A stretch of DNA of 64,000 nt from Hormiphora californensis (Eukaryota; Ctenophora; Tentaculata; Cydippida; Pleurobrachiidae), in assembly GCA_020137815.1 (NCBI GenBank), contig CM035352.1, forward strand, positions 5,480,159-5,544,158. The letters run 5' to 3'. The position numbers and the translations under genes were made by a program. Under the pieces are notes generated by a model. The model saw only the letters and a list, made by a program, of their open reading frames with translations, had not been told where the DNA came from and did no database searches. Below are positions 63,701 through 64,000 of the stretch, piece after piece (within the stretch, counting starts at the first letter, position 1; the number at the start of each line of letters is the position of its first letter).

Positions 63701-64000
63701 AACTGTTTCAGGAGCATACATGGTGGTGTATAAGAACGCAATGTTATTCCACACTCCCTCCAACGCGACCCTGGCCCCCATTATAAGTGATTTCTTCATG
63801 AAGGGGTTGGAGGTGGTGGGAAGTGAGGAGGAGATAGCACTCACATTCTCAGGAATTGAAGAGTGGAGAGACAATGATACACATCAAGTGGAGTGTGTGT
63901 ATTGGGACGAGGGAGAGTGGAGTAACTACGGGTGTAGGTGGGCTGATGGGACCTGCTTCTGTAACCATACCACCGCCTTTACCGCTCTACTGGTATGTTA
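60754..64000 (+). CDS. CTLD + GAIN/GPS receptor, adhesion-GPCR- or PKD1-like (partial)
   Basis: At least nine exons; the gene continues past the window. In order: signal peptide (MMMLFLLTLTLARTASG); C-type lectin-like domain (FTTAVGLCEQRNMSLATIRN, later WLNYKKGVW and TNWASG); a beta-rich segment (61322-61770); a cysteine-rich GCC2/GCC3 or ephrin-receptor-like module (CLPCPLGTYQNLRGQEECKP, 62270-62450); a Ser/Thr/Asn stalk with many N-glycosylation sites; helical GAIN subdomain A (DKALQDLSKTEVTAEN); GAIN subdomain B; and the GPS (CVYWDEGEWSNYGCRWADGT, then CFCNHTTAF). Such receptors are cleaved at the GPS. Here the usual His-Leu-Ser/Thr is His-Thr-Thr, so cleavage is uncertain. Frame breaks occur in the CTLD (about 61185-61245, twice) and near 62815. 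The seven-span or PLAT/polycystin part lies beyond 64000, so the two families cannot be separated here. Confidence 0.8.

Overview
The window looks like nuclear DNA of an animal. Coding regions are split by short GT-AG introns (mostly 50-300 bp) and encode metazoan single-copy genes: ARID1/Osa with both its ARID and its C-terminal BAF250 domain, RER1, BLOC1S1, EXOSC4, DPM1, GrpE-like, FHIT, PSMA7, tweety, and an adhesion-GPCR-like receptor. Compact genes, a truncated ARID1, a Ly6-like protein and a C-lectin/GAIN receptor suggest an early-branching metazoan, plausibly a sponge. That placement is inference; no rRNA or mitochondrial marker is present.

Layout. 1-4.2 kb: repeats, then two unrecognised minus-strand genes. 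4.2-7.5 kb: no gene seen. 7.5-11.5 kb: RER1 and BLOC1S1, both minus, separated by a transposon-like element. 11.5-13.3 kb: a MITE and a GC-rich, hairpin-forming stretch that may hold a non-coding RNA. 13.3-30.5 kb: ARID1, 12 coding exons on the minus strand, whose introns carry three TIR elements and whose 9.6-kb second intron is mostly purine/pyrimidine microsatellite plus further elements. 31.5-43.3 kb: a dense plus-strand run: EXOSC4, DPM1, GRPEL, a four-domain MazG/DCTPP1-like protein, FHIT, a large helical-repeat protein and PSMA7. 43.3-48.7 kb: microsatellite, a homopolymer-inflated patch and three TIR elements. 48.8-49.5 kb: the 3' part of an unrecognised gene. 49.9-58.7 kb: a tweety (TTYH) gene on the minus strand, hosting two small plus-strand genes in its introns. 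60.7-64 kb: the 5' part of a C-lectin/GAIN/GPS receptor that runs off the window.

Three themes stand out. (1) A DCTPP1-like gene with four MazG-type units in one chain, only the first keeping the full acidic metal-binding set. (2) Families of non-autonomous DNA elements recognised by matching termini and exact target duplications: poly-G-ended elements with 8-bp TSDs, a TTGGTAA family with 9-bp TSDs, TA-flanked MITEs, and a 936-bp element filled with AACGACC...GGTCGTT palindromes. (3) Minisatellites lying directly against 3' splice sites in RER1, TTYH and the helical-repeat gene, in one case copying the acceptor itself about 17 times.

From about 34.9 kb onward several conserved genes are broken by extra single bases, while genes before it read cleanly. 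An inflated-homopolymer patch at 44.4-45.6 kb suggests this is largely assembly insertion error, but that cannot be proved from sequence alone. Exon boundaries were derived by eye from splice consensus, frame continuity and remembered family features; no database search was run.
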